From: Pirellula sp.
GTDB lineage: Bacteria > Planctomycetota > Planctomycetia > Pirellulales > Pirellulaceae
Direction: 5' to 3'
DNA length: 64,000 bases
Assembly (NCBI GenBank): GCA_021299695.1
Contig: JAJTEK010000007.1
Location: 1-64,000 of the forward strand
Positions within the stretch are counted from its first letter, which is position 1. Every line of letters starts with the position of its first letter. The notes under the pieces are model-generated. The model was given only the letters and a program-made list of their open reading frames with translations, was not told the DNA's origin and searched no databases. Of the stretch, positions 53,606 to 62,558 are shown piece after piece. Position numbers and translations under genes: made by a program.

Positions 53606-55039
53606 TCAGGACTGCGATAAGCAGTGGCGGTTTGCCATCGAAATCCCGCTGACGATCGCGCCGACGATCCCGACGAACCCTTGGTCGGTCCCGCACAAGA
53701 ACAGATTGCCCAAGTGGGTTGTTCCGTCGAGTTTCTTCTCCGGCGCGCCGTAGACTGCGCCGTTGTCGTGCGAGGTGAATCGTCGAATGGTCTTAGGGGT
53801 GAACACATCGGTATCGATGACGTGACGGCGAAAGTCCGGAATGAAGCGCACGCACGAGGCCACGGCCGCGTCGTACCAATAGTACTTTTGACGCTGGTAC
53901 TCGAGCTCCCCGAGGTTTGACCAGCGATCCGGATCGGCGATCGTGGTCAAGCGTACAAAGCCCGCCTCGAGGTTTCCTTCGTCCAAAGAGTACTCGTAAT
54001 TGTTCGGCGAGCAGATGACCCCAGTCCGGACATCGCATAGGCTATCGCGGCATCGTTCCCAGTGGAATTTCGGGCTGTCGTTGTAAAAGACGATCGTCTT
54101 GTCAAAGCCTATAGCCGAGGGTTGGCAGTCCAAAACCGAGATCGATTCGACGAACGACATTTGACCGGCCTGCTGGACCTTCTCCTCGCTCAGATGGTCG
54201 CACATTCGGAGTGTCTCGATCATGCCGGCGCTCGAAAGAACCCGCTTGGCCGTCAGGATGGTTCCGTCTTCGAGTTCGACGGAGGCGACGTTTTGATTTT
54301 CGACATGGAGCTTGGCCACCCCGCTGCGGAGCTTGAGTTGTCCTCCGAGTTCGCGGAATCGGCGGACAAGATTTTTCAGGATCAATCGGACCCCCTTGTA
54401 GGGTCTTGCGAAGCCTTCGAGAAAAATGCTTCGGAACATGATGCAGAACTGCCCCCAGTCCATGTCGTGCTCTTTGGCGTTGCCGTACCACATTAAGGGA
54501 CACAGGATCATCTCGATCAGGAGCGGATCGGAGAAGATCTCTTCGAGGATCTTGCGAGTCGAGCAGTCGAAGTCCTCCTGCTTGAGATCGTCGTAGTCGG
54601 CAAGAGTCGCCAAGAGTTTGGCGAACGCGTCTTTCTGATGGGGGAACTTTTCAGCAACTTGGTTTTGAAAGAATTCGATGTTGTTGTCGAAGCACAATTC
54701 GATACCGGGAAAGGCGATGCTCGAACCTCGCTGAGGGGCCAACTGAAAGTCGTCCCATCGAAACCGCAGTTGCTTGAGCAGCCTTGCCAAAGGCCCTTTC
54801 TTTGCGCCCCGCTGGGTGAAGTTGGTCATCGCATGGAGCCCGACATCGTAGTTTCTACCGTTGACCCGATAGAACGAGTTCAGGCCGCCGATTGTCCAGT
54901 GCTTTTCAAGAACGCACACACGATGGTCGTACATGGCAAGCCGGATGCCGGCGGCCAGCCCGCTCATCCCGGCTCCGATGATGATCGTGTCAAAATCGGT
55001 CTCGGTGCCCGAAGATTCCGAATGGGGTAACTGGGACAT
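53606..55039 (-). CDS. CrtI/CRTISO-like FAD-dependent oxidoreductase
   Basis: 477 residues. The N-terminal dinucleotide-binding motif IIIGAGMSGLAAGIRLAMYD with the second glycine pair VLEKHWTIGGLNSFYRV is that of phytoene-desaturase-related enzymes. The middle (RFRELGGQLKLRSGVAKLHV, LEDGTILTAKRVLSSAG) and the C-terminal LFLCGTDQGFVGIVGAIVSG complete the FAD fold. The family includes carotenoid desaturases, isomerases and retinol saturases; the substrate cannot be assigned. The stop of the upstream methyltransferase gene is 4 bp before this start, so the two genes form an operon, in the order methyltransferase then oxidoreductase. Confidence 0.82.
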   Translation of the reverse strand: MSQLPHSESSGTETDFDTIIIGAGMSGLAAGIRLAMYDHRVCVLEKHWTIGGLNSFYRVNGRNYDVGLHAMTNFTQRGAKKGPLARLLKQLRFRWDDFQLAPQRGSSIAFPGIELCFDNNIEFFQNQVAEKFPHQKDAFAKLLATLADYDDLKQEDFDCSTRKILEEIFSDPLLIEMILCPLMWYGNAKEHDMDWGQFCIMFRSIFLEGFARPYKGVRLILKNLVRRFRELGGQLKLRSGVAKLHVENQNVASVELEDGTILTAKRVLSSAGMIETLRMCDHLSEEKVQQAGQMSFVESISVLDCQPSAIGFDKTIVFYNDSPKFHWERCRDSLCDVRTGVICSPNNYEYSLDEGNLEAGFVRLTTIADPDRWSNLGELEYQRQKYYWYDAAVASCVRFIPDFRRHVIDTDVFTPKTIRRFTSHDNGAVYGAPEKKLDGTTHLGNLFLCGTDQGFVGIVGAIVSGISMANRHCLSQS

Positions 55040-55042
55040 AAA

Positions 55043-56344
55043 TTATTGGGGTTCGAGGACAATACCGTCGAACCAAGCGGTTCCTTCGGATCCGAACATT
55101 CCGATCGACACGATCGCTTCGCGAGCTTCGGGCGGGACTGGAAATTGACGCTCTTCGAGCTTCCAGGTACGGGTCCCCTTGAACCCGCCAACATAGTTGT
55201 ATCCGATGCGGTTTCGATTGCTATCGAACCACTGGATAGCAACCGATGGAGATTTTTCTTTGTCTCGGCCAACCTTGACGTTCTCAAGTTTAATCCAAGC
55301 ACCGAGCTTGATCTTCTTGACCACTCGGCCATCGATCGGGATGCCTTGGAGGAGCATGTTAGGCCACTGAGGATCGGTCCCTTGGAATTCCAACACGTAT
55401 TTGCCCTCGGGTGCTTGCGGGTCCTCGAGTTGCTTGCATCCGAACTGGTAGTACCAACCCGGGATGTGGAATTCGCGAATCAAGGCTTCCTCGAAACTCG
55501 CATTGGCAAGCGCAGGACGCTTCGGGTCGGGTTGTACGGTGCGGGTCTTTTCTGCGTCGCCGGTCATCGGAACAAAGAGCGTGGGGGTCAGCGCCTCTTT
55601 TTCGAGTTTGTCCCCTTTCTTACGCATCAAATAGAGCATCTGCTGGTAACGCTCCCCGACGGGGATGACCATCAGCCCCCCGTCTTTGAGTTGATCGACC
55701 AGCGGTTTAGGGACATCGGCTGGCGAGCAAGTGACGATGATCTTGTCGAATGGAGCTTCTTCGGGCCAACCCTTGAACCCGTCGCCGATGCGGCAGTGGA
55801 CGTTTTTGTAGCCGAGGTTTTCGAGAAGTTCCGTCGTTTGCTTACCCAGATCCTCGACGATCTCGATGGTGTAGACGTCCTGGACCAATGGGCTCAGGAT
55901 CGCCGCTTGATAACCGCTCCCGGTCCCGATCTCCAAGACCTTGTCGGTGGCTCGTGGCGCAAGGGCTTCGGTCATCAGCGAGACGATAAATGGGCTGCTG
56001 ATGGTTTGCGATTCGCCGATTGGGATCGCGATGTCGAGATAAGCTTGCCGAACGTACTTGGGGGGAACAAACTCATGCCGAAGTGTTTTTGCAACGGAGT
56101 CCAATACGCGCTGGTCGCGTATCCCGCCGGGGATCAGCACGTTTCGAATTAGGCGTTCGCGCTCGATCGCAAAGGGGTCCTTGGCATCGGGGGCTTGGCA
56201 CCAAGCCGTCGCCCAGGAGACCAGGATGAGCCAGGCCGCTCCGGAGCGCAAGCCCACCGTGGCGGCGGCCGCTGAATTGCAGGCCGCCAAATAACTCGAA
56301 CAGGAGGACTTGGTGCGGATCGAGTCAATCATTGCAAGCCTCAT
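55043..56344 (-). CDS. exported protein-L-isoaspartate O-methyltransferase with a C-terminal accessory domain
   Basis: 433 residues. A signal-like hydrophobic start (SGAAWLILVSWATAWCQ) precedes a PCMT domain (about 60-260): LIPGGIRDQRVLDSVAKTLR, FVPPKYVRQAYLDIAIPIGE with the typical PIGxxQTISSP motif, SAM motif I VLEIGTGSGYQAAILSPLV, and IIVTCSPADVPKPLVDQLKD with GGLMVIPVG. This enzyme class methylates damaged isoaspartyl residues. The C-terminal about 150 residues are beta-rich (GKYVLEFQGTDPQWPNMLLQ, GRTWKLEERQ-like WKLEERQFPVPPEA, GTAWFDGIVLEPQ), like carbohydrate-binding or jelly-roll modules. An export signal on a PIMT is unusual, since the methyl donor SAM is cytosolic. Alternative starts do not remove the hydrophobic segment. 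Confidence 0.85.
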   Translation of the reverse strand: MRLAMIDSIRTKSSCSSYLAACNSAAAATVGLRSGAAWLILVSWATAWCQAPDAKDPFAIERERLIRNVLIPGGIRDQRVLDSVAKTLRHEFVPPKYVRQAYLDIAIPIGESQTISSPFIVSLMTEALAPRATDKVLEIGTGSGYQAAILSPLVQDVYTIEIVEDLGKQTTELLENLGYKNVHCRIGDGFKGWPEEAPFDKIIVTCSPADVPKPLVDQLKDGGLMVIPVGERYQQMLYLMRKKGDKLEKEALTPTLFVPMTGDAEKTRTVQPDPKRPALANASFEEALIREFHIPGWYYQFGCKQLEDPQAPEGKYVLEFQGTDPQWPNMLLQGIPIDGRVVKKIKLGAWIKLENVKVGRDKEKSPSVAIQWFDSNRNRIGYNYVGGFKGTRTWKLEERQFPVPPEAREAIVSIGMFGSEGTAWFDGIVLEPQ

Positions 56345-56386
56345 AAGCCTAGATCTAGGCCAGGAACTGTTACGACTTCGAGGAAT

Positions 56387-56959
56387 CTAATCCATGCTGA
56401 CGCGTTCGACATAATCGCCGGTTCGCGTATCGATCTTGATCACATTACCTTCTTTGATGAAACCTGGGACTTGGAATTCCCCACCGGTCTCGGTTTTGGC
56501 AGGTTTGGTCACGCTCGTAGCCGTATCGCCACGAACCCCAGGCTCGGTCTCGGTGACCTTCAGGGTCACGTGGGAAGGTGGGGTCAGGGTAATAGGATTG
56601 CCGTTGAACAAAACCATCGCAACGGGCATACCTTCTTTGAGGTACTTCCAATTGTCGTCGACTTGTTCGGCCGTCAGTTCGTATTGCTCGTAGGTCGCAT
56701 TGTCCATGAAGACGAATGTGCCGGCTTGGTTGTAGAGGAACTGGGTTTCAAGTTCTTCGACGTCTGCGACCTCGAGATCGTCTCCACCCTTGAGGGTCCG
56801 GTCCAGGACGGTGTTGCGGATCAAGTTCTTCAGTTTGCACTTGTACAACGCGTTGCCCTTGCCAGGTTTGACAAAATTGACTTCGGTCAGCAGGTAGGGT
56901 TCGCCGTCGATTTGTACTTTTAAGCCTTTTCGCAGATCGCTGGTTTTGTAGGTGGCCAC
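56387..56959 (-). CDS. efp: translation elongation factor P
   Basis: 190 residues, family size. KOW-like N-terminal domain MATYKTSDLRKGLKVQIDGE with the modifiable lysine region FVKPGKGNALYKCKLKN (Lys in the GKGNA loop), the S1-like middle FVFMDNATYEQYELTAEQVD, and the C-terminal signature PPSHVTLKVTETEPGVRGDT with IKIDTRTGDYVERV. EF-P rescues ribosomes stalled at polyproline. Loop residues G-K-G-N suggest Lys modification as in E. coli, but no epmA/B gene is near. Single gene. Confidence 0.95.
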   Translation of the reverse strand: MATYKTSDLRKGLKVQIDGEPYLLTEVNFVKPGKGNALYKCKLKNLIRNTVLDRTLKGGDDLEVADVEELETQFLYNQAGTFVFMDNATYEQYELTAEQVDDNWKYLKEGMPVAMVLFNGNPITLTPPSHVTLKVTETEPGVRGDTATSVTKPAKTETGGEFQVPGFIKEGNVIKIDTRTGDYVERVSMD

Positions 56960-57209
56960 TGTGTTTCCGTTTTTCTAATCGCTGGGGATCGAGGATCGCT
57001 TGGACAGGGAGACTGACGAGAGAGGGCATTTTAGGGACTCTTTTTTAAGTTGTCTTGCCCCCAAAATCCACAAATCCAAGGATTTCGACGCCGAAAATGC
57101 ACGAAAAACGAAGCGATGTTGCGTTCTAGACGTCCGATGCGGTTACCATAGAGATCTGTCGAGACCTCAAATCGCCCGTTTCCTCAAGCTTCAGGACCGT
57201 GAGCTAGGC

Positions 57210-58340
57210 ATGAGTTTGGATCGCGTGCTGCAACCCCTGGTAGCCTGCCTGGGCAACCCAGTCGGGGGCAATCCGACGCAGTTTGTGATGACCAGACTGG
57301 CTCGAGAGGCGGAATTGGATTGGCGGTTTTTTACCTCCCAGGTCCCACCGGAACTCTTCGAGACGGCCTTTCGTGGAATCCAAGCCCTAGGAATGTCTGG
57401 TGTCGCCATTCTTCCGCCGTTCGAGACGAGCCTCAAGCCGTTCCTCGACTCGATTTCTCCCCGTGCCCTTGCCCTGGGTAAGGTCCAAGTCGTCAAATGG
57501 GAATCCGACCAATGGACAGGCGACGAGACGATCAGCACCGCGATCCTCCGCGCCTTGACCCACCGAATCTGCGCCCAAGCCGTCTCGGCCCATGTCGCCC
57601 CGGATGCGCAAAACGCCAATGACTCATTCACACCGCAGTCGATCGGGGTGATCGGCAGCATGGCTCTTGCCAACGCACTGCAACTGGCACTCGTCGACAT
57701 TCCCGGCGACTACACGGTCCTGCGCTTCGACGAAACATTAAAACACGCCAAAGTCCTTCCCCCGGCGATTCCCATCGATCCACTCTCGGCCAATCCTCAA
57801 GCCCCCGCCAATGCTAAATCGCACACCGAGCGCTCGGATTTGACTACAACCCTTGATCCGTCCCTACCCGAGGGCTCGTCCCTCCGGAACAACTTCAACC
57901 CAGAGTCTGACCCTGTGCATCGCAAGGCTCTCGACCCGGCGCATTTGTCCGACCACATGATGCAGCCCGAGAACTCCGATCCTTCTTCGCATAGCGGCGA
58001 GGACGAACTGGTGCTGAAGGACCGGCCCCTGCGGGCCCTGATCATCGAGCACTTCGATTCGCTCTCGAGCAGCAGCCCTCAAGCCCGAAACCGCTTGCTC
58101 AAAGCAACAAACTTCGTCCAGCAACCGTTTGCCATTTTTGTACCACCCGCCGACGGCTGGACCGAATCGATCAAAGATCGATCGCGATGGATCGAACAAC
58201 TCGAGGCGCATGGAATTGGATGGATCGAGGAGATCGAAGTTCTGACACATCAATACGCCATCAATTTTGAATTTTGGAGCGGATACGAAGCTCCTTTGGA
58301 TTCGATTCGTGAATCACTCGAAGAGTACTTGCAATGGTAA
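57210..58340 (+). CDS. AroE-like degenerate shikimate-dehydrogenase-fold protein
   Basis: 376 residues from ATG 57210, chosen because the conserved part starts there; the open frame from 57000 is not supported. Residues 1-90 resemble the substrate-binding domain of shikimate dehydrogenase (LVACLGNPVGGNPTQFVMTR, LDWRFFTSQVPPELFETAFR, ALGMSGVAILPPFETSLKPF). However, the SxS shikimate-binding serines and the NVT-P-K catalytic lysine are absent. Residues about 190-290 are a Pro/Ser-rich insertion, followed by an alpha/beta end. Probably not a shikimate dehydrogenase. The 3' end overlaps the downstream DUF1501 gene by 7 bp. Confidence 0.65.
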   Translation: MSLDRVLQPLVACLGNPVGGNPTQFVMTRLAREAELDWRFFTSQVPPELFETAFRGIQALGMSGVAILPPFETSLKPFLDSISPRALALGKVQVVKWESDQWTGDETISTAILRALTHRICAQAVSAHVAPDAQNANDSFTPQSIGVIGSMALANALQLALVDIPGDYTVLRFDETLKHAKVLPPAIPIDPLSANPQAPANAKSHTERSDLTTTLDPSLPEGSSLRNNFNPESDPVHRKALDPAHLSDHMMQPENSDPSSHSGEDELVLKDRPLRALIIEHFDSLSSSSPQARNRLLKATNFVQQPFAIFVPPADGWTESIKDRSRWIEQLEAHGIGWIEEIEVLTHQYAINFEFWSGYEAPLDSIRESLEEYLQW

Positions 58341-59749
58341 ACCGTCGCGCATTTTTGACCCAATCGGCCAACGGATTCGGCGCCGTGGCCCTGAGTGCTT
58401 TGCTTTCGGAGTCCGAGCGTTCGGCTGCCCAAGAACCGCTTTTGCAAGAACCGGCTCCTCTGGATCGCAAGTATCATTTTCCGCCCAAAGCCAAGAGTGT
58501 TATTTTTCTCTACATGGACGGTGGGCCCTCGCAAGTCGATACGTTTGACCCGAAACCCTTGCTGACCGAGTACAACGGCCGAAATCCTGCCGAGCTCTTC
58601 GAGGTCGCCCCGACGCAGTTCAACAACAACGGAACCCTCCTCGGGAGCCTTTGGAAATTCGATAAGCACGGTCAGAGTGGAATCGAGATCAGCTCGCTGT
58701 TTCCCAACATCGCCAAGCATGCCGACAAGCTTGCTGTGGTCCGATCGATGACTTCGAAGTTCCCCGAGCACACCTCAGCGAACTATTTTTTGCATACCGG
58801 TGCAGGACTCCAGGGACGTCCAAGCATGGGTGCATGGGTCACCTACGGCCTAGGCTCCGAATGCCAGGACTTGCCCGGTTATGTCGTTCTCAATGGGGGA
58901 CTCATCCCGCCCGGTGGCCTGGATTGCTTCGGTAACGGATTCCTGCCAGCAACCTTCCAAGGCTCTGTGCTGCGGCCCAGCGGAAACAGTCTTGCGAACG
59001 TTCGTCCTTTGGAACCCACACCGCAATTGCAGCAGCATAAGCTCGAGTTGCTCCGTCAACTCGATCGCCAAACCATCGAGCGGTTCGGTCAGCACGATGC
59101 GATCGAATCGGCAATCGCCAACTACGAATTGGCCTTCAAAATGCAATCCGCCGTGCCGCAGGTTTGCGATATTTCCCAAGAGACTGCCGCGACGCAAACG
59201 ATGTATGGATTGGACCACGAATTCGGGCCGACGAAGATCTTCGCACGCGAATGCCTTATGGCCAGACGCTTGGTCGAACGCGGAGTTCGTTTCATCCAAC
59301 TGACTTGCCCGAGCGTCGGTCATGATCGATGGGACCAGCACTCAAATCTCAAGGCAGGGCACGAGCAAAATGCCAAAGCGGTCGATCAGCCGATCGCAGC
59401 GCTCCTTGAGGACCTCCAACAGCGCGGGCTACTCGATTCGACCATGGTCATCTGGGCCGGCGAATTCGGCCGCACGCCGTTCGCTCAAGGTGCCGATGGT
59501 CGGGACCATAACCCGTTCGGGTTTTCCATCTGGATCGCCGGTGGTGGAATCAAGGGCGGGATCGTCTACGGAGCGACCGACGAGTTTGGATACAAGGCCA
59601 TCGAACGCAAAGTCGAGATGCACGACCTCCACGCGACGATGCTCTACTGCCTGGGCTTGGATCACACCCGGTCGACCTTCCGATTCGGTGGGAGAGATAT
59701 GCGATTGACCGACGTCCACGGCAACGTGCTGTTTGACTTGATAGCCTAA
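58334..59749 (+). CDS. DUF1501 family protein
   Basis: 471 residues with a Tat-like start (MVNRRAFLTQSANGFGAVAL). Landmarks: [100 protein letters not shown] and MHDLHATMLYCLGLDHTRST. Start overlaps the AroE-like gene by 7 bp; a formylglycine sulfatase gene begins 37 bp after the stop. In planctomycetes DUF1501 and sulfatase genes often occur together, so this may be an export-side catabolic unit. Confidence 0.88.
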   Translation: MVNRRAFLTQSANGFGAVALSALLSESERSAAQEPLLQEPAPLDRKYHFPPKAKSVIFLYMDGGPSQVDTFDPKPLLTEYNGRNPAELFEVAPTQFNNNGTLLGSLWKFDKHGQSGIEISSLFPNIAKHADKLAVVRSMTSKFPEHTSANYFLHTGAGLQGRPSMGAWVTYGLGSECQDLPGYVVLNGGLIPPGGLDCFGNGFLPATFQGSVLRPSGNSLANVRPLEPTPQLQQHKLELLRQLDRQTIERFGQHDAIESAIANYELAFKMQSAVPQVCDISQETAATQTMYGLDHEFGPTKIFARECLMARRLVERGVRFIQLTCPSVGHDRWDQHSNLKAGHEQNAKAVDQPIAALLEDLQQRGLLDSTMVIWAGEFGRTPFAQGADGRDHNPFGFSIWIAGGGIKGGIVYGATDEFGYKAIERKVEMHDLHATMLYCLGLDHTRSTFRFGGRDMRLTDVHGNVLFDLIA

Positions 59750-59786
59750 AGGCATGACGACTGACCCATAGGGAGATTTCTCTGCG

Positions 59787-61301
59787 ATGCGACCCGATCC
59801 GATCTTGCGACTCGATTTTCCCATCTTGCCCATCCGATACGATTCGCTCAAGCCGCTCATGCGTTGGCTTGCTCTGTGGCTCTTGGCATGCGGAGTTACA
59901 ATCGCTCCGGTGTGTGCCGAGAGTCCCGTCGGCCCGACTGCCAAATCACCGAATATCATTTTGATCTTCGCCGACGATCTTGGGTTTGGAGACTTGGGTT
60001 GCTATGGTCAGAAGCGATGGAAGACCCCCAACATCGACTCGATCGCAAGCCAAGGGGTGCGGTTCACCGATTTTCATTCCTCGCAACCGGTTTGCTCAGC
60101 TTCGCGCGCAAGCCTTCTTACGGGTTGCTATGCCAATCGGATCGGCATCCATGGCGCCCTGGGGCCAGCCGCGATGAACGGGATTCACGATGACGAAGTG
60201 CTCGTCTCGGAGTTGCTCAAATCCAAGGGCTACAGAACCTGCGCCGTTGGAAAATGGCACTTAGGGCACCATCCTCAATTCCTGCCGCTCAAGCACGGAT
60301 TCGATCGCTATCTAGGGCTCCCTTACTCGAACGATATGTGGCCCCACGGACCGGTGGTCAAACCTAAAACTTTCCCCGAACTCCCCTTGATTCGCGGCGA
60401 TCAAATCATCGATTCGGATGTCGACGCCCTGGACCAATCCCGACTGACCGAGCAGTACAGCGACTTTGCTCTCGAGTTCCTTGAGGATTCCAAAGACTCG
60501 CCGTTCTTTCTGTACTTTGCCCATACTTTCCCCCATGTACCGCTTTATGCCGCAGAGAACTTTCGCGGCAAATCCGGGGGTGGGATCTATGGAGATGTCC
60601 TCGAGGAATTCGATGCGGTCGTAGGTCGCATTCTCGGATTCCTCAAAGACAACGCCCTTGAAGAAAACACGCTGGTCCTCTTCACAAGCGACAACGGACC
60701 TTGGCTGACCTACGGCGACCATGCCGGCAGCGCAGGGCCATTGCGCGAAGGGAAAGGAACCGTCTATGAAGGTGGAACGCGGGTTCCGATGCTCGCTAAA
60801 TGGCCCGGTCGGATTCCAGCGGGCAGAGTCCAAGACGCCACGGCCATGACGATCGATATTCTCCCGACCATCGCCAATTTCGTCGGCGCAGAACTCCCCT
60901 CACACCCCATCGATGGCTTGGACATCGCGGATCTGCTGGCATGCAAACCAGGTGCGACCTGCCCGCACGAAGTCTTCTACCATTACTACCGACAAGGGGA
61001 GTTGCAAGCGATCCGAAGCGGTGACTGGAAGTTGATGCTGCCCCACGATGTCAATTGCATCGTGCCCGACAAACTCGGCTCGGACGGCAAACCTGGCCAA
61101 TCCAAAATGCGCAAGATCACCGAACCGGAGCTCTATCATCTAGGGCAAGACATCGGGGAGACGACCAATCTTGCCGCAAGCCAACCGGAAGTCCTCGAAC
61201 GGCTCTTGGTACTGGCGCAAGTCGGCCGAAAGGAACTCGGCGATTCGCTGACGCAGACCAAAGGCACAGGCATTCGGCCATCTGGAAAAAAGGATCGATG
61301 A
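59787..61301 (+). CDS. sulfatase (Cys-type formylglycine)
   Basis: 504 residues. AGGGAGA about 12 nt upstream of ATG 59787 supports this start; a signal peptide (MRWLALWLLACGVTIAPVCAE) begins at residue 25, so ATG 59859 is an alternative. Metal Asp pair D63-D64 (ILIFADDLGFGDLGCYG), formylglycine motif C103-S-A-S-R107, then YRTCAVGKWHLGHHPQFLPL, DNGPWLTYGDHAGSAG and YEGGTRVPMLAKWPGR. CxAxR is an accepted variant of CxPxR. Exported, substrate unknown. Its stop overlaps the ATP-grasp start (ATGA), an unusual partnership. Confidence 0.92.
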   Translation: MRPDPILRLDFPILPIRYDSLKPLMRWLALWLLACGVTIAPVCAESPVGPTAKSPNIILIFADDLGFGDLGCYGQKRWKTPNIDSIASQGVRFTDFHSSQPVCSASRASLLTGCYANRIGIHGALGPAAMNGIHDDEVLVSELLKSKGYRTCAVGKWHLGHHPQFLPLKHGFDRYLGLPYSNDMWPHGPVVKPKTFPELPLIRGDQIIDSDVDALDQSRLTEQYSDFALEFLEDSKDSPFFLYFAHTFPHVPLYAAENFRGKSGGGIYGDVLEEFDAVVGRILGFLKDNALEENTLVLFTSDNGPWLTYGDHAGSAGPLREGKGTVYEGGTRVPMLAKWPGRIPAGRVQDATAMTIDILPTIANFVGAELPSHPIDGLDIADLLACKPGATCPHEVFYHYYRQGELQAIRSGDWKLMLPHDVNCIVPDKLGSDGKPGQSKMRKITEPELYHLGQDIGETTNLAASQPEVLERLLVLAQVGRKELGDSLTQTKGTGIRPSGKKDR

Positions 61302-62194
61302 AACACGTAGGCTATTTGGGTGCAAGCGAGGGCTGGTACTGTCGAGATTTGCAGCGAGCTGCAGGGCTTGGGCACTGGCCCGAACCCGTAGCGATAGAGC
61401 CATTGGCTTTTGCGGATCTTCAGGTCGCCTACCGAGGGGGCCCATCGAGTCAGTTTTCTGCAAGTGCCGATATCCAATCGAACGCGTGCCATGCCTTGAT
61501 GGTGCGAACCATGCCGATCGGGTCGCTCGAGCAGACGATCTTCCGGATGAACGCGCTGCATGTGGCCCAAAGCAATGGGGTCCGAGTGGTCAATCCCCCG
61601 AGGGCGTTGGAAATCGCCATCGACAAATGGCTCACGCTCGAGACGGTCCGCCAGCATGGGCTAGCGATCCCGCGGACCGTCTGTTGCCAGAGTCGCGATC
61701 AAGCCATGGAGGCTTGGGAAAGCCTCGGAAGGGATTGCGTCGTCAAACCGATCTTCGGTGGAGAGGGACGAGGGATTTTGCGAGTCAGCGATCCGGATAT
61801 GGCTTGGAGGGTCTTTACCACACTCGAACAACTCCGGGCGGTCCTTTATTGCCAGGAGTTCCTTCAAGGTCCAGGCTATGATTTGCGATTGCTGGTCATT
61901 GCCGACGCGATATTTAGTGTCAAGCGAATTGGGCAAGGGGACTGGAGAACCAATGTTTCCCGAGGGGGGAAGGCCGAGCCCCATGAGCCGACTTTTGAGC
62001 AAATGCAGATCGCCTTTAAGTCCGCCCGCGCCGTCGGCGCCTGGATGGCCGGTGTGGATCTGCTTACCGATTCCCAAGGTCGTGATGTGGTGCTCGAGGT
62101 CAATGCCGTCCCGGGGTGGAAAGCCACAGCCAAGGCTCTCGATACCGACATCGCACGCGTGGTGCTGGAGAAACTCCTCTGGGATACGGTTTAA
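61298..62194 (+). CDS. RimK-like ATP-grasp protein
   Basis: 298 residues from ATG 61298, overlapping the sulfatase stop. ATP-grasp signatures: NPPRALEIAIDKWLTLETVR, CVVKPIFGGEGRGILRVSD, YCQEFLQGPGYDLRLLVIAD and VLEVNAVPGWKATAKAL with the metal-binding Glu and Asn. RimK-type enzymes ligate an amino acid or similar to a carboxylate using ATP. In planctomycetes such a protein is linked to the tetrahydromethanopterin C1 pathway in some genomes, but no other gene of that pathway is in the window. The front end (KHVGYLGASEGWYCRDLQRA) is family-specific. Confidence 0.82.
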   Translation: MKHVGYLGASEGWYCRDLQRAAGLGHWPEPVAIEPLAFADLQVAYRGGPSSQFSASADIQSNACHALMVRTMPIGSLEQTIFRMNALHVAQSNGVRVVNPPRALEIAIDKWLTLETVRQHGLAIPRTVCCQSRDQAMEAWESLGRDCVVKPIFGGEGRGILRVSDPDMAWRVFTTLEQLRAVLYCQEFLQGPGYDLRLLVIADAIFSVKRIGQGDWRTNVSRGGKAEPHEPTFEQMQIAFKSARAVGAWMAGVDLLTDSQGRDVVLEVNAVPGWKATAKALDTDIARVVLEKLLWDTV

Positions 62195-62558
62195 GAGCAT
62201 ACCACGGAAGGCAGATCAACCACGGAAGGCAGATTAACCACGGAATACTCAGAACACACGGAAGGCGGATTAACCGCTGAATACCTAGAAGGCGTGGGGA
62301 GAGAGGGGGTTTGATTCCGTGTGTTCGGTGTGTTCGGTGGTGATATTCTTAAAACCTGAGGCAACCGGCGGTTTTGATCGCCGATAAACTGGGGTCCAGG
62401 CTATTTTTGCCGAGGACCCTGGTACAGGGGAACGAGCCAAATCGGTTAGAATATGGGGATTGTTCGACGTACAATGGCCTGACGAACTGTTCCGATAAGG
62501 CCCATGTGGGACTGGGAGCAGATCGCATCAGAGGGTATTCCAAGAGGGTACATAGCCG
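62195..62558. repeat. intergenic region with ACCACGGAA-family repeats
   Basis: 364 bp. 62205-62345 holds direct and inverted copies: ACCACGGAAGGCAGATCA twice, AACCACGGAATACTCAGAAC, and a right arm TTCCGTGTGTTCGGTGTGTT plus GGTGGT, the same family as 17272-17348. The rest includes TAGAAT at 62447 in a GGTTAGAAT block that also occurs upstream of the MoxR cassette, a possible -10 element, though I see no -35 partner. No gene. Confidence 0.6.
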
